A DNA stretch of 64,000 nucleotides from Edaphobacter aggregans DSM 19364 (GTDB lineage Bacteria; Acidobacteriota; Terriglobia; Terriglobales; Acidobacteriaceae): assembly GCF_000745965.1 (NCBI RefSeq), contig NZ_JQKI01000002.1:247768-311767 (forward strand), in the 5' to 3' direction. The notes below the pieces were generated by a model, which was given only the letters and a program-made list of their open reading frames with translations, ran no database searches and had not been told where the DNA came from. The position numbers and the translations under genes were made by a program. Within the stretch, counting starts at the first letter, position 1. Each line of letters starts with the position of its first letter. Positions 29,184 through 37,877 of this stretch are shown here, one piece after another.

Positions 29184-30515
29184 TCAGTAGGTGATGCCGA
29201 GCTTGTGTTGAAGCTGCTCGAGGGTGATGCCCTTTGTCTCCGGGTAGAAGACGAGGACGACGAAGAACTGCAGCACCATCATGGCGGCGAAGAAGGCGAA
29301 GGGGATGCCTCCGGATTCCTTGGCGAGGATGGGGAAGACGAGCGAGACGATGGCGTTCATGATCCAGTGGGCGGAGGAGCCGAGGCTCTGGCCCTTGGAG
29401 CGGACGCGCGTGGGGAAGACCTCGGCGATGTAGACCCAGATGACGGCTCCCTGTGAGATGGCGAAGAAGGTGATGTAGGCGCAGAGCAGCCAGACGAGAG
29501 CGGACTGATGGGAGTGGGTGAAGAAGTCTGCCGCGACGCCTGCGAGGCAGGCCGCCATGCCGAGGCTGCCGATGAGGAGAAGCGTCTTGCGACCAAGCCG
29601 GTCGATGAGCGACATGCCCAGGAAGGTCGCGAGAAGGTTGATGAGGCCGATGATGACGGTCTGCTGCGAGCCGGAGATGTTGCTGAAGCCGGCGGCGCTG
29701 AAGATGTAGTTGGAGTAGTAGAGGATGGCATTGATTCCGGAGAGCTGGTTGAAGAGCCCGATGGTGATGGCGAGGAAGATGGGCAGGCGATAGCGGCGCG
29801 TGAAGAGAGGCTCGTGCGCCATGCCGCGCTCGAGGTGGATGGAGTCGATGATATCGCGCAGCTCGGCCTCGGAGTCGGGCGAGCCCATCATGTTGAGGAC
29901 GTCGAGGGCTTCGTCGGTGCGGTTCTGGGTGACGAGCCAGCGCGAGCTGCGCGGGATGGCGTAGAGCAGTGCAAGGAAGAGCGCGGAGGGGATGGCAGCG
30001 ACGCCGAGCTGCCATCGCCACTGCGCGTCGCCGAGATGCATCAGCGAGAGGAGGTAGTTGGAAAGGTAGGCGAGCAGGATGCCGATGACGACGTTGATCT
30101 GGAAGAGGCCGACCATGCGGCCGCGCCACTTGGCGGGGGCGAGCTCGGCGATGTAGACGGGGCCGAGGACAGAGGAGCCGCCGATGCCGAGGCCGCCGAT
30201 GAGGCGAAAGGCGAGCAGAGACGGCCAGTTCCATGCGAAGGCGCAGCCAAGAGCGGAGATGGTGTAGAGGACGGCCATGATGCGGAGAGCCTCGCGGCCT
30301 CCGAGACGCTGGCCGAGTACGCCGGCGCTCATCGCGCCAATGACGGTGCCGACGAGGCCGATGAAGACGGTGACGCCAAGGGTAAATGCGGTGAGATTGT
30401 AGATCTGGGTGAGCTGCTGGGTGGTGCCGGCGATGACGGCGGTGTCAAAACCGAAGAGCAGGCCGCCGAGGGCGCCGACGAGCGTGCTGCGAAGCAAGTA
30501 ACGGGTCATCTTCAT
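29184..30515 (-). CDS. Sugar porter (MFS, SP family)
   Basis: Twelve-helix H+/sugar symporter of 443 residues. The start is the ATG at 30515 (MKMTRYLL), where the first helix GALGGLLFGFDTAVIAG begins; the frame remains open much further upstream but runs antisense through the kinase gene. SP-family markers are all present: GGLLFGFDTAVI, LGxRxGGREAL in loop 2-3, RWLVTQ at helix 6, INAILYYSNYIF in helix 7, DRLGRKTLLL in loop 8-9 and the C-terminal PETKGITLEQ. Divergent from the BadF-type kinase with about 100 bp between starts and close to mannosidases, so mannose or another hexose is a likely substrate (inference). Confidence 0.95.
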   Translation of the reverse strand: MKMTRYLLRSTLVGALGGLLFGFDTAVIAGTTQQLTQIYNLTAFTLGVTVFIGLVGTVIGAMSAGVLGQRLGGREALRIMAVLYTISALGCAFAWNWPSLLAFRLIGGLGIGGSSVLGPVYIAELAPAKWRGRMVGLFQINVVIGILLAYLSNYLLSLMHLGDAQWRWQLGVAAIPSALFLALLYAIPRSSRWLVTQNRTDEALDVLNMMGSPDSEAELRDIIDSIHLERGMAHEPLFTRRYRLPIFLAITIGLFNQLSGINAILYYSNYIFSAAGFSNISGSQQTVIIGLINLLATFLGMSLIDRLGRKTLLLIGSLGMAACLAGVAADFFTHSHQSALVWLLCAYITFFAISQGAVIWVYIAEVFPTRVRSKGQSLGSSAHWIMNAIVSLVFPILAKESGGIPFAFFAAMMVLQFFVVLVFYPETKGITLEQLQHKLGITY

Positions 30516-30581
30516 AGAGGTCAATTCTCTCCCGGCATGATGGGCTTCTGCATGAGGTATGAAGAATATAGGATGGTGCGT

Positions 30582-30614
30582 GCGCGATGGCGCGCTTTTA
30601 GGAGGAAGCAAGGC
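30582..30614 (+). promoter_or_regulatory. Hairpin and perfect Shine-Dalgarno before the kinase start
   Basis: GCGCG at 30582-30586 pairs with CGCGC at 30591-30595 around an ATGG loop and is followed by TTTT, then AGGAGG at 30600-30605 and nine bases to the TTG at 30615. The SD decides the start of the kinase. The hairpin with a T-run is attenuator-like, but the stem is only 5 bp. Confidence 0.45.
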
Positions 30615-31526
30615 TTGGCTTTTTTTCTTGCGGTAGACTTGGGCGGGACGAAGACGGATTATGTGCTGGCCGATGAGACGCGCGAACTGGCGCGAGTGAA
30701 GGGCGGCACGATCAAGCGGATGCGCACGGATGAGGCGACCGCGGACGAGAACTTTGCCAAGGCGCTGAGCGAACTGGAGGCTGCGAGCGGCGTCTCGATG
30801 CGCCATGTGACGCGAAGCTGCGTGGGAGCGGCGGGCATTACGGTTGCGCTGGTGACGGAGTGGATCCGCAGGGTATTTGCCGAGCACGTAGGCGGATCGC
30901 TGATTCTGGTGGGCGATGTGGAGATTGCTCTGGATGCGGCGTTCTTCGGAGGTCCAGGCGTTCTAGTGATGGCGGGGACGGGATCGAATGTTGCGGGGCG
31001 CTCGGCGTCAGGAAAACTGACGACGGCGGGCGGCTGGGGACCGGCGCTCGCGGACCAGGGATCGGGCGCTAGGATCGGGCACCAGGCGCTGCGCGATATG
31101 GTGCTGGCGCGGGATGAGGGGAGGGAGACAGCGCTGTATCCCGCGGTGATGAAGCTTTGGAACCTGTCTACTTTTGACGAGCTGGTCGGCTATGCGAACC
31201 AGATTCCTTCGCCTGACTTTACGAAGCTGGCGCCGGTGGTGGTCGCCTGCGCGGAGGCAGGAGACGAGGTTGCGAAGGGGGTTCTGCGGCGCGAGGCCGA
31301 GGAACTGGCCCACCTGGCCCGCGTGGTGATCGACAGGCTGCGGCGCGAGGACTCGCAGCCGGATTGGGTTCCGGAGCTGGCCTTTACGGGGAGCATCCTG
31401 GAACATGTCGCTCCGATTCGCGAGGGAATTGTTGAGGCGCTGCGCCGCGATCTGCCGGCGCTAAAGGTGGTGCCGGGAGTGGTCGATCCGACGCTGGGTG
31501 CGTTGTGGCGTGCGCGGCACGGATAG
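30615..31526 (+). CDS. BadF/BadG/BcrA/BcrD-type ATPase (N-acetylhexosamine kinase-like)
   Basis: ASKHA-fold kinase of 303 residues. A perfect AGGAGG spaced 9 nt from the TTG at 30615 makes that the start; the product then begins AFFLAVDLGGTKTDYVLAD, the phosphate-1 motif, as in family members. LILVGDVEIALDAAF and GVLVMAGTGSNVAGR follow (phosphate-2 and adenosine-side motifs). GGWGPALADQGSGARIGHQAL is a strong match to eukaryotic/bacterial GlcNAc-kinase-like proteins. It probably phosphorylates a hexosamine or hexose freed by the neighbouring glycosidases. Longer in-frame ATGs (30540, 30573) exist but have weaker start signals. Confidence 0.85.
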   Translation: MAFFLAVDLGGTKTDYVLADETRELARVKGGTIKRMRTDEATADENFAKALSELEAASGVSMRHVTRSCVGAAGITVALVTEWIRRVFAEHVGGSLILVGDVEIALDAAFFGGPGVLVMAGTGSNVAGRSASGKLTTAGGWGPALADQGSGARIGHQALRDMVLARDEGRETALYPAVMKLWNLSTFDELVGYANQIPSPDFTKLAPVVVACAEAGDEVAKGVLRREAEELAHLARVVIDRLRREDSQPDWVPELAFTGSILEHVAPIREGIVEALRRDLPALKVVPGVVDPTLGALWRARHG

Positions 31527-31571
31527 TCTGCTCGCCTTAGCAAAAAACATGCGGCGGACAGGCGAAATACA

Positions 31572-31607
31572 GGTCTTTCGACTCCGCTGCGCTTCGCTCA
31601 GGATGAC
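31572..31607. repeat. REP-like intergenic palindromic element
   Basis: In the 108-bp gap between the convergent kinase and GH125 genes is a unit of the type CTTTCGACTCCGCTGC...GCTCAGGATGACA, which I recognise as a dispersed intergenic repeat type of acidobacterial and some other genomes. It contains overlapping GCGCTTCGC palindromic parts. It may act as a transcription end signal for both genes. Confidence 0.5.
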
Positions 31608-31634
31608 AAATCTTTATGACTGCGTAGTCTAAAG

Positions 31635-33113
31635 TCAGCTACGAAGAAGTTCAGGGTGTGTGACTGTCAGTGAGCCCAGCAGTTCGCCGAAGAGGGTGTT
31701 GGCCCAGGCGAACCAGGCGCGGGTGAAGCGGCGCGGGTCGTCCTTGAAGTAGCTCTCGTGCATGAAGCCGAAGTTTGCGGCCGCGCCTTTGAGCATGGTG
31801 AGGGAAAGTCGAATCTCCTGCGGACTGGTGCTGGTGAGAGCGTACATGATCTGCGACATGGGCCAGATCATGTCGCGGCCTATGTGCGGGCCGCCGATGC
31901 CCTCGCCGGCGGCGCCGCGGAAGAACCACGGGTTGCGCTCGCTCCAGCAGAAGGCGCGGGTGCGGGCGTAGAGCGCGGGGTCGGGCGAACTGGAGAGGTA
32001 GGGAAGTCCGAGGAGGCTGGGGGCGTTGGCGTCGTCCATGAGGAGCTGGCTGCCGTAGCCGTCGACCTCGTAGGCCCAGATGGTCCCTTCTGGTGTGGCT
32101 GCGATGGCGTGCTGCTGAAGTGCCTGTTCGATCTCTTTCGCGAGCGTGGTGGCTTCGGTGGCGAGCGCTTCATCGTGCGCGATGGTGTGGGCCATCTCGG
32201 CGAGCTGGCGCAGCGAGGTGACGGCGAAGAGGTTGGACGGGACGAGGAAGGGGAAGATGCAGGCGTCGTCGGAGGGGCGGAATCCGGAGGCGATGAGGCC
32301 GACGGGTTTGACGGGATTGCCGAGGCCGGCGGCGGGAAGGGTCTCGGTGGAGACGTCGGATTGGCGTTGGAAGCGGTAGGGGCCGTCACCGTGCTTGCGC
32401 TGCTGAACACGGAAGGTCTCGACGATGAGGCGCATGGCTTCGCGCCAGCGCTGGTCGAAGGGGCCGGTGTCTCCGGTCTGCTGCCAGTAGCCGTGCGAGA
32501 GGCGGATGGGATAGCAGAGCGAGTCGATCTCCCACTTGCGCTCGCCGACGCCGCGCTTGAGCTCGGTCTTGTCCTTGAGGCTCCAGGGGAGCGGCGGCGC
32601 GTTGAGGTCGGCCATGAAGGCGTTGGCGTAGGGGTCAATGAGGATGCAGCGCGCCTGACGGCGGATGACGCCTTCGAGGAGATCGCGCAGAGGCCGGTCG
32701 TTCTTCGCGAGCGGAAGATACGGCCAGACCTGCGCGGAGGAGTCGCGCAGCCACATGGCGAGGATGTCGCCGGTGAGAACGGCGGTGTCGGGCTTGCCTT
32801 CGAAGGTGCCCGGTTCGACGGTGGTGTCGAGTGTGTTGGGGAAGCAGTTGACGAAGAGGCGCGCGAGTTCGGGGTCGGCGATGCGTGGGCTGCGCTCTTT
32901 GAGGAAGGCTTCGACGGCGGTGCTCTGGAACTTGCGTTCGGAGGGTTTGGGGCGGCCTTGCGACATGTCCCATGGGGCCTTGACCTCAGGGAGTTGGATG
33001 CCTTGCTGCTGCTCGAGCGCGCCTGCGGCCTGAGCGAAGGGGTAGGCCAGGCCGGCTGCGGTGGCGGCGCGGAGAAAGGTGCGTCTGCTGGTCGGAGAGG
33101 TGAGGTGTCTCAT
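31635..33113 (-). CDS. GH125 exo-alpha-1,6-mannosidase, Tat-exported
   Basis: Glycoside hydrolase that removes terminal alpha-1,6-mannose. 492 residues. The N-terminus has a twin-arginine signal ([19 protein letters not shown]). The catalytic domain shows the family markers [77 protein letters not shown] and [20 protein letters not shown], essentially the full set of conserved GH125 (formerly DUF1237) blocks. It should act in the periplasm on mannan or N-glycan-type oligosaccharides. It is divergent from the GH92 gene with a shared 150-bp promoter region. Confidence 0.94.
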   Translation of the reverse strand: MRHLTSPTSRRTFLRAATAAGLAYPFAQAAGALEQQQGIQLPEVKAPWDMSQGRPKPSERKFQSTAVEAFLKERSPRIADPELARLFVNCFPNTLDTTVEPGTFEGKPDTAVLTGDILAMWLRDSSAQVWPYLPLAKNDRPLRDLLEGVIRRQARCILIDPYANAFMADLNAPPLPWSLKDKTELKRGVGERKWEIDSLCYPIRLSHGYWQQTGDTGPFDQRWREAMRLIVETFRVQQRKHGDGPYRFQRQSDVSTETLPAAGLGNPVKPVGLIASGFRPSDDACIFPFLVPSNLFAVTSLRQLAEMAHTIAHDEALATEATTLAKEIEQALQQHAIAATPEGTIWAYEVDGYGSQLLMDDANAPSLLGLPYLSSSPDPALYARTRAFCWSERNPWFFRGAAGEGIGGPHIGRDMIWPMSQIMYALTSTSPQEIRLSLTMLKGAAANFGFMHESYFKDDPRRFTRAWFAWANTLFGELLGSLTVTHPELLRS

Positions 33114-33262
33114 GAAATTTTGCTTCGAGCCATTCTGTCATAGTTGCGGGTCGTTATCAGGTACGCGAGAATGGTTGTCATGTCGGCCGCATGTCTTTCG
33201 AAAGAGTCGCCGTTCACGGTGACAGTCAATGCGGCCGAATCCCAGCACAACATGGAGAATGC

Positions 33263-35587
33263 ATGATCAGCCGTAGGAGATTTCTGGAGCGAAGCGCCGC
33301 TGTGTGTGCCGTAAGCGCGCTTCCGATGGGTAAGCTTGTTCACGCCGCGGTTGCCGGTTCACAGGCGGAGGACCCGCTGCGATGGGTCGATCCGCGGATT
33401 GGCACAGGTGGGCATGGGCATTGCTTTCCCGGCGCGGCGATGCCGTTTGGCGCGGTGCAGCTTAGCCCGGACACGTTCAACGACGGCTGGGACTGGTGCT
33501 CGGGGTACCACGTCTCCGACAGCTCGATCATGGGCTTCAGTCACACGCATCTGAGCGGCACGGGATGCGGCGATCTGCTGGACTTTCTGGTGATGGCGGG
33601 AACGGGCACAGCGCATATCGTTCCGGGTGACCGCAGCAATCCGGACGAGGGCTATCGGTCGCGCTTCGATCACACCGATGAGCAGATGGAGCCGGGATAC
33701 TACTCGGTGCTGCTGAAGGACTATGGGGTGAAGGCGGAGCTGACAGCGACGGAGCGCACCGGGCTGCATCGCTACACGTTTCCGTCAAGCGATAAGGCTT
33801 ACCTGATTCTCGATCTGCAGCACGGATACGGTCCGGATGCGGGGCCGGTGGATTCAGCGGAGCTGAAGCAGATCGCGCCGGACACGCTTGCGGGGGGGCG
33901 GAGGACCTCGGCGTGGGGCAAGGGGCGTCATGCGTACTTCACGATGACGGTCTCGAAGCGGCCGGAGCGAATCGTCTTCTACTCGGATGACCAGGAGGTT
34001 GCTGCGCCTGCGAGCGGTACGGAGCTGAAGGGGAAGCATCTGAAGTGCGTTCTTTACTTCACCACGAAGGCCAACGAGACGATTCTGGTGAAGACGGGAA
34101 TCTCCGGCGTGGATGTGAAGGGCGCGGCGAAGAACCTTGCGGCGGAGGCTCCGGGGTGGCAGTTCGACAAGGTGCGTGCGACGGCTCGCGAGGCCTGGCG
34201 CAGGCAGATTTCGAAGGTGAGCGTGACGAGCGCGAACGAGACGCACAAGCGCATCTTCTACACGGCGTTCTATCACATGTCGCTGGGCCCGTCGCTGTTT
34301 GATGACGTGGATGGACGCTATCGCGGGATGGACAACGAGGTCCATACGCTGAAGACGGGAGAGAGAAACTTCTCCACGTTCTCGCTGTGGGATACCTTCC
34401 GCGCGGCGCATCCAGCCTACACGCTAATCGAGCAGGAGCGCGTGCCGCTGTGGATGAATACGCTGATTCGCATGGCGGAGCAGAGCCCCGCGGGGATGCC
34501 GGTGTGGCCGCTGATGTCGACCGAGACGGGAACGATGACGGGTTACCACTCGGCTGCGGTGATCTCGGAGGCGTGCAGCAAGGGCTTTACCGGGATCGAC
34601 TACGAGAGGGCCTACGCGCTGATGATGAAGCGCGCGATGGTGGACGACTATCGCGGGCTGGGGTACTACCGCAAGCTGAACTACATTCCGGCGGACAAGG
34701 AGAGCGAGTCGGTCTCGAAGACGTTTGAGTACTGCTACGACGACTGGGCGATCGCGCATGTGGCTCGCAAACTGGGCAAGAACGATGATGCGGCGATGCT
34801 CGTGAAGCGCTCGACCAACTATCGCAACTACTACGACGCATCGACGGGCTTCATGCGGCCGAAGCTCGAAGACGGGAGCTGGACGACGCCATTCAAGCCG
34901 ATCGATATGGGTCACTCGAAGAAGTGGCGCGACTATACAGAGTCCAACGCGTGGCAGACGACCTTTGGCGTGCAACACGACGCCGCGGGGCTGATCAAGC
35001 TGTGTGGAGGCAACGCCGCATTCGTCACGAAGTTGGACGGACTGTTCAACGCGGCACCCGATCTGCCGGAGGATGCTCCGCCGGATATCGCGGGCATGGT
35101 GGGACAGTACGCGCACGGCAACGAGCCCTCGCATCACATTGCGTATCTCTACGTCTATGCAGGCGCTCCGCACAAGACGCAGGCACGCGTTCGCAGCCTG
35201 CTGGAGACGATGTATGCGGACAAACCGGATGGCATGCAGGGCAACGAGGATGTGGGCCAGATGTCGGCGTGGTATCTGCTGAGTTCTCTTGGCTTCTATC
35301 CGGTTGATCCGGTGAGTGGCAACTATGTCCTGGGCTCGCCGCTGTTTGATCGAGCGGAGGTAGAGCTCAGTCGCGGAAGAAAGCTCGAGATTGTCGTCGA
35401 GCGCAAGGACCCGGCGCACCAGTACATTCAGTCGTTCACGCTGAATGGCAAGGTGCACGAGCGTGCGTGGTTCCATCACTCCGAGATCGCGCAGGGAGGC
35501 AGGCTCGTCTTCACGATGAGCGCTGAGCCGAATCCTGCGTTCGGCGCCGATGAGCCTGTGCTGCCGCCCTCGCTGACGCTCTCGTGA
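33263..35587 (+). CDS. GH92 exo-alpha-mannosidase, Tat-exported
   Basis: Calcium-dependent alpha-mannosidase of 774 residues, expected to trim alpha-1,2/1,3/1,4-linked mannose. The ATG at 33263 follows GGAGAA and gives MISRRRFLERSAAV, a twin-arginine signal; the longer frame from 33191 is rejected. Family landmarks: VDPRIGTGGHGHCFPGAAMPFG at the mature N-terminus, GFSHTHLSGTG, SLWDTFRAAHP, WPLMSTETGTMTGYH, YAHGNEPSHHIAYLY and GNEDVGQMSAWYLLSSLGF, covering the metal and catalytic residues. It ends in a 1-bp stop/start overlap with cutC, so the two are cotranscribed. GH125 opposite removes the alpha-1,6 linkages, giving a complete alpha-mannan pair. Confidence 0.96.
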   Translation: MISRRRFLERSAAVCAVSALPMGKLVHAAVAGSQAEDPLRWVDPRIGTGGHGHCFPGAAMPFGAVQLSPDTFNDGWDWCSGYHVSDSSIMGFSHTHLSGTGCGDLLDFLVMAGTGTAHIVPGDRSNPDEGYRSRFDHTDEQMEPGYYSVLLKDYGVKAELTATERTGLHRYTFPSSDKAYLILDLQHGYGPDAGPVDSAELKQIAPDTLAGGRRTSAWGKGRHAYFTMTVSKRPERIVFYSDDQEVAAPASGTELKGKHLKCVLYFTTKANETILVKTGISGVDVKGAAKNLAAEAPGWQFDKVRATAREAWRRQISKVSVTSANETHKRIFYTAFYHMSLGPSLFDDVDGRYRGMDNEVHTLKTGERNFSTFSLWDTFRAAHPAYTLIEQERVPLWMNTLIRMAEQSPAGMPVWPLMSTETGTMTGYHSAAVISEACSKGFTGIDYERAYALMMKRAMVDDYRGLGYYRKLNYIPADKESESVSKTFEYCYDDWAIAHVARKLGKNDDAAMLVKRSTNYRNYYDASTGFMRPKLEDGSWTTPFKPIDMGHSKKWRDYTESNAWQTTFGVQHDAAGLIKLCGGNAAFVTKLDGLFNAAPDLPEDAPPDIAGMVGQYAHGNEPSHHIAYLYVYAGAPHKTQARVRSLLETMYADKPDGMQGNEDVGQMSAWYLLSSLGFYPVDPVSGNYVLGSPLFDRAEVELSRGRKLEIVVERKDPAHQYIQSFTLNGKVHERAWFHHSEIAQGGRLVFTMSAEPNPAFGADEPVLPPSLTLS

Positions 35588-36318
35588 TGCGGGAGGTCAG
35601 CTTCGAGCTGTGCGCCGAGACGCTCGATGCCTGTCTTGCCGCGCGAGAAGGCGGTGCGGACCGGATCGAGTTGTGCTCGGCGCTCAGCGAAGATGGGCTG
35701 ACGCCGAGCCATGCTCTCATTCGTGCGGCGGTGGAGCACAGCGGGCTTCCGGTGTACGTCCTGCTGCGTCCTCGCGGCGGAGATTTTGTCTACAGCGACC
35801 GTGAGTTTGCATTGATGCGTGACGATCTGCTTCATGCGCGTAGCCTCGGAGCCAGCGGCTTTGCGCTTGGCCTGTTGCGGGCGGACGACACGGTCAATGT
35901 GGAGCGCACGCGCGAGCTGGTCGCGTTGGCCGCGCCACTCGAGGTGACGTTTCACCGCGCCTTTGACGTTGCGGCGTCGCTGGGGGCCGCTCTTGAGGAT
36001 GTGATCGCCACGGGCTGCCGTCGCGTGCTGACCTCGGGGGGCGCGTGCGACGTGGTGGCTGGAGCCACGAATCTAGGGCGGTTGGTGGAGAGTGCTGGCA
36101 AGCGTATCGCTGTAGCGGCGGGTGGAGGACTTCGTATCGAGAACGTGGCCTTCGTCGCAACGGCAACGCGGGCGAGGCATTTTCACGGCTCCGTGCGCCG
36201 CCGAGTCGAGGACGCAACCAGTCCCGCGCGAGAGAAGTCCGGTCCGTTGGCTACGGCAATGTATGTTGTCGATCCGGGCGACGTTCGTGCGTTGATCCAG
36301 GCCCTCAGGCAAGCTTGA
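35587..36318 (+). CDS. cutC: CutC family protein (copper homeostasis family, TIM barrel)
   Basis: TIM-barrel protein of 243 residues. The ATG at 35587 shares its A with the TGA of the GH92 gene; a GTG one codon earlier is an alternative. Signatures: FELCAETLDACLAAREGGADRIELCSA, EDGLTPS, LLRPRGGDFVYS, GFALGLL, VTFHRAFD and RVLTSGG. All fit CutC. The historical copper role is not well supported for all members. The family is often encoded beside glycan-degrading enzymes, so a metabolic role in mannoside use is possible here (inference). The C-terminus is normal in length. Confidence 0.93.
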   Translation: MREVSFELCAETLDACLAAREGGADRIELCSALSEDGLTPSHALIRAAVEHSGLPVYVLLRPRGGDFVYSDREFALMRDDLLHARSLGASGFALGLLRADDTVNVERTRELVALAAPLEVTFHRAFDVAASLGAALEDVIATGCRRVLTSGGACDVVAGATNLGRLVESAGKRIAVAAGGGLRIENVAFVATATRARHFHGSVRRRVEDATSPAREKSGPLATAMYVVDPGDVRALIQALRQA

Positions 36319-36329
36319 AGCAATCAGAC

Positions 36330-37262
36330 TTACTGCGATCGCAGGGGATGCGGCTTGGGTGTGTATGTGGTGAGGCCGAGCGACCAGCGAATGGCCTCGA
36401 GGTACATCTGCTGAACGCGCGGGTCGTCCCAGCTTGCATCCAGATGCCCGAGCGTGCTGTAGAAGACGCGCCCGCGGCCATAGTACTTTACCCATGCGAT
36501 GGGGAAGTCATTGTCGGTGCGATGCAGGTCGGAGACCTTGAGGTTTACCTTTGTGGCGTCGAGCCGCGCCAGGACATCGACGTTTGCGCGGGAGTAGGGA
36601 GCATTGGTGGGGACGTAGATCTCGTCACGCAGAGTGAACTGCGGCGGCAGCTGTTTCATTCCAGGAAACGTCGGCTGCTCGATGAGGATGGGCGCGTCCA
36701 TTACCCCCCAGGGATGATCGTCGAAGTAAGCTCCCGTCATCTCTCCGTACTCGGGCCAGTTGTAGAAGGCATCAATGGCGGAGTGCGCGCCGACGAAGCC
36801 TTTGCCGTCGTCGTGCACGAAGGAGAGCAGATCGGCCTTCTGCTGCGCGGAGAGCTCCTCTTCGCCGAGGCCGAAGAAGAAGATCGCATCGAAGTAGTCG
36901 AGGTTCTTCGCATTGGTTCGACGAGTGCCCGCAGGCGGCGCGGCGTACCGCCCGGTGCCATAGACTTCGCCCTTGGTGATCAGTTGCGTGTCGGTCTTGA
37001 TATATGTGATGAAGTCGCCGCTCTGGCGGCCGAGCCGTTCGATGGTCGCGAGAGCGTGCGAGACCGAGTCGTGCTGATAGCCGGTGTGCACATCGCCGAT
37101 AGCGAGAACCTTCTTCCTGCCAGGGAAGGGATCCTGCGGCGGGGCCGGTGGTTTCGGCGCAGCGTTCGGCTGCTGTGCGGCGACACCGAGGCTCGTTGCC
37201 AGCGTGGCAAGTCCTGCGAGGAACGATCTGCGTGACGGATGGTGCGGACGATCTGGGCTCAT
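36330..37262 (-). CDS. ThuA-like domain protein, exported
   Basis: Protein of 310 residues. The ATG at 37262 has AGGAGA 4 nt upstream, so the frame beyond it is ignored. A twin-arginine signal (SRRSFLAGLATLATSLG) is followed by a Pro-rich linker and a ThuA domain, a class I glutamine-amidotransferase-like fold: KVLAIGDVHTGYQHDSVSHAL, LDYFDAIFFFGLGEEELS, KGFVGAHSAIDAFYNWPEYG, GAYFDDHPW and the C-terminal VKYYGRGRVFYSTLGH. ThuA proteins have been linked to disaccharide catabolism; here the setting is alpha-mannoside use. It ends 11 bp from the convergent cutC. Confidence 0.9.
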   Translation of the reverse strand: MSPDRPHHPSRRSFLAGLATLATSLGVAAQQPNAAPKPPAPPQDPFPGRKKVLAIGDVHTGYQHDSVSHALATIERLGRQSGDFITYIKTDTQLITKGEVYGTGRYAAPPAGTRRTNAKNLDYFDAIFFFGLGEEELSAQQKADLLSFVHDDGKGFVGAHSAIDAFYNWPEYGEMTGAYFDDHPWGVMDAPILIEQPTFPGMKQLPPQFTLRDEIYVPTNAPYSRANVDVLARLDATKVNLKVSDLHRTDNDFPIAWVKYYGRGRVFYSTLGHLDASWDDPRVQQMYLEAIRWSLGLTTYTPKPHPLRSQ

Positions 37263-37433
37263 TTTTCTCCTGAGGCTGTAAGCCAATCCTGATTGAGCAC
37301 GTCTATCCTACTGAAGCAGGGGCCAGAGTCTCCGGTTGGTTTCTTGCTGCTCCTCTTCTCGGGCCCCGTTGAACAACGATCGTTGCAGAAGACCGGCAGT
37401 TTCCATGCCGAAAAAAGAAAAAAACTACAGACC

Positions 37434-37476
37434 TACGAAAGTTTTCGTTGACATCTACGAATCATTTCGTATAGAT
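37434..37476 (+). promoter_or_regulatory. Tandem BlaI-type operators overlapping the blaI promoter
   Basis: Two dyads of the same form lie 22 bp apart: TACGAA-AGTT-TTCGTT (37434-37449, one mismatch) and TACGAA-TCAT-TTCGTA (37456-37471, perfect). A -35 TTGACA is at 37448-37453 and a -10 TATAGA at 37470-37475, so the second dyad fills the spacer. The arrangement is what an autoregulated BlaI/MecI repressor needs. The ATG is only about 9 nt after the -10 and no SD is seen, suggesting a leaderless message. Confidence 0.75.
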
Positions 37477-37484
37477 TGCACCCC

Positions 37485-37877
37485 ATGAACGAGACACGTC
37501 GCCATCTGCCGAAGCCAACCGAGGTTGAACTCGAACTCCTGCGCGCGTTGTGGGACAAGGGGTCCGCCACGGTGCGGGAACTGTTTGAAGTGGTCAGCCA
37601 GCAGCGGTCGCTCGGCTATACCTCGGTGCTGAAGACGCTGCAGATCATGACCGACAAGGGGTTGGTCGAGCGCACTGAGGCGGGCAAGGCGCATATCTAT
37701 CGCGCTGCCGCCAGCCAGGAGGAGACGCAGAGCCAGCTGCTGCGCGACCTGAGCGAGAGGCTCTTCGCGGGTTCGGCGGCGCAGCTGGCGATGCACGCAC
37801 TGTCGATGGAGCCGGCCAGCCCGGAGGAACTCGACGAGATTCGCAGGATCATCCGGCAGAAAAAGGAGAGGCAATGA
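37485..37877 (+). CDS. BlaI/MecI/CopY family transcriptional repressor
   Basis: Winged-helix repressor of 130 residues. KPTEVELELLRALWDKGSATVRELF is the first helix set and SLGYTSVLKTLQIMTDKGLVER the recognition helix and wing start; the C-terminal half is the dimerisation and cleavage region. The start at the ATG 37485 is chosen over the TTG at 37476. It would bind the two dyads in its own promoter and be inactivated through the M56 peptidase encoded next (ATGA overlap). The inducing signal is unknown; no beta-lactamase is adjacent. Confidence 0.93.
   Translation: MNETRRHLPKPTEVELELLRALWDKGSATVRELFEVVSQQRSLGYTSVLKTLQIMTDKGLVERTEAGKAHIYRAAASQEETQSQLLRDLSERLFAGSAAQLAMHALSMEPASPEELDEIRRIIRQKKERQ

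Noticed and set aside
29062..30234. 390-codon minus-strand frame rich in Arg/His/Pro
   Set aside because: Other-frame shadow of the sugar porter gene.
29508..30614. Upstream extension of the kinase frame
   Set aside because: Runs antisense through the sugar porter gene; the strong SD and family start place the real beginning at 30615.
31758..33143. 461-codon plus-strand frame
   Set aside because: It is antisense to the GH125 gene; Gly/Val/Glu-rich composition typical of a shadow in GC-rich DNA, no family signature.
34424..35479. 351-codon minus-strand frame
   Set aside because: Antisense to GH92; Arg/His/Val-rich, no motif.
36045..37235. 396-codon plus-strand frame
   Set aside because: Mostly antisense to the ThuA-like gene and off-frame in cutC.
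37374..37385. Perfect palindrome CAACGATCGTTG between thuA-like and blaI genes
   Set aside because: Single 12-bp palindrome outside the promoter with dissimilar sequence to the BlaI dyads; may be chance.
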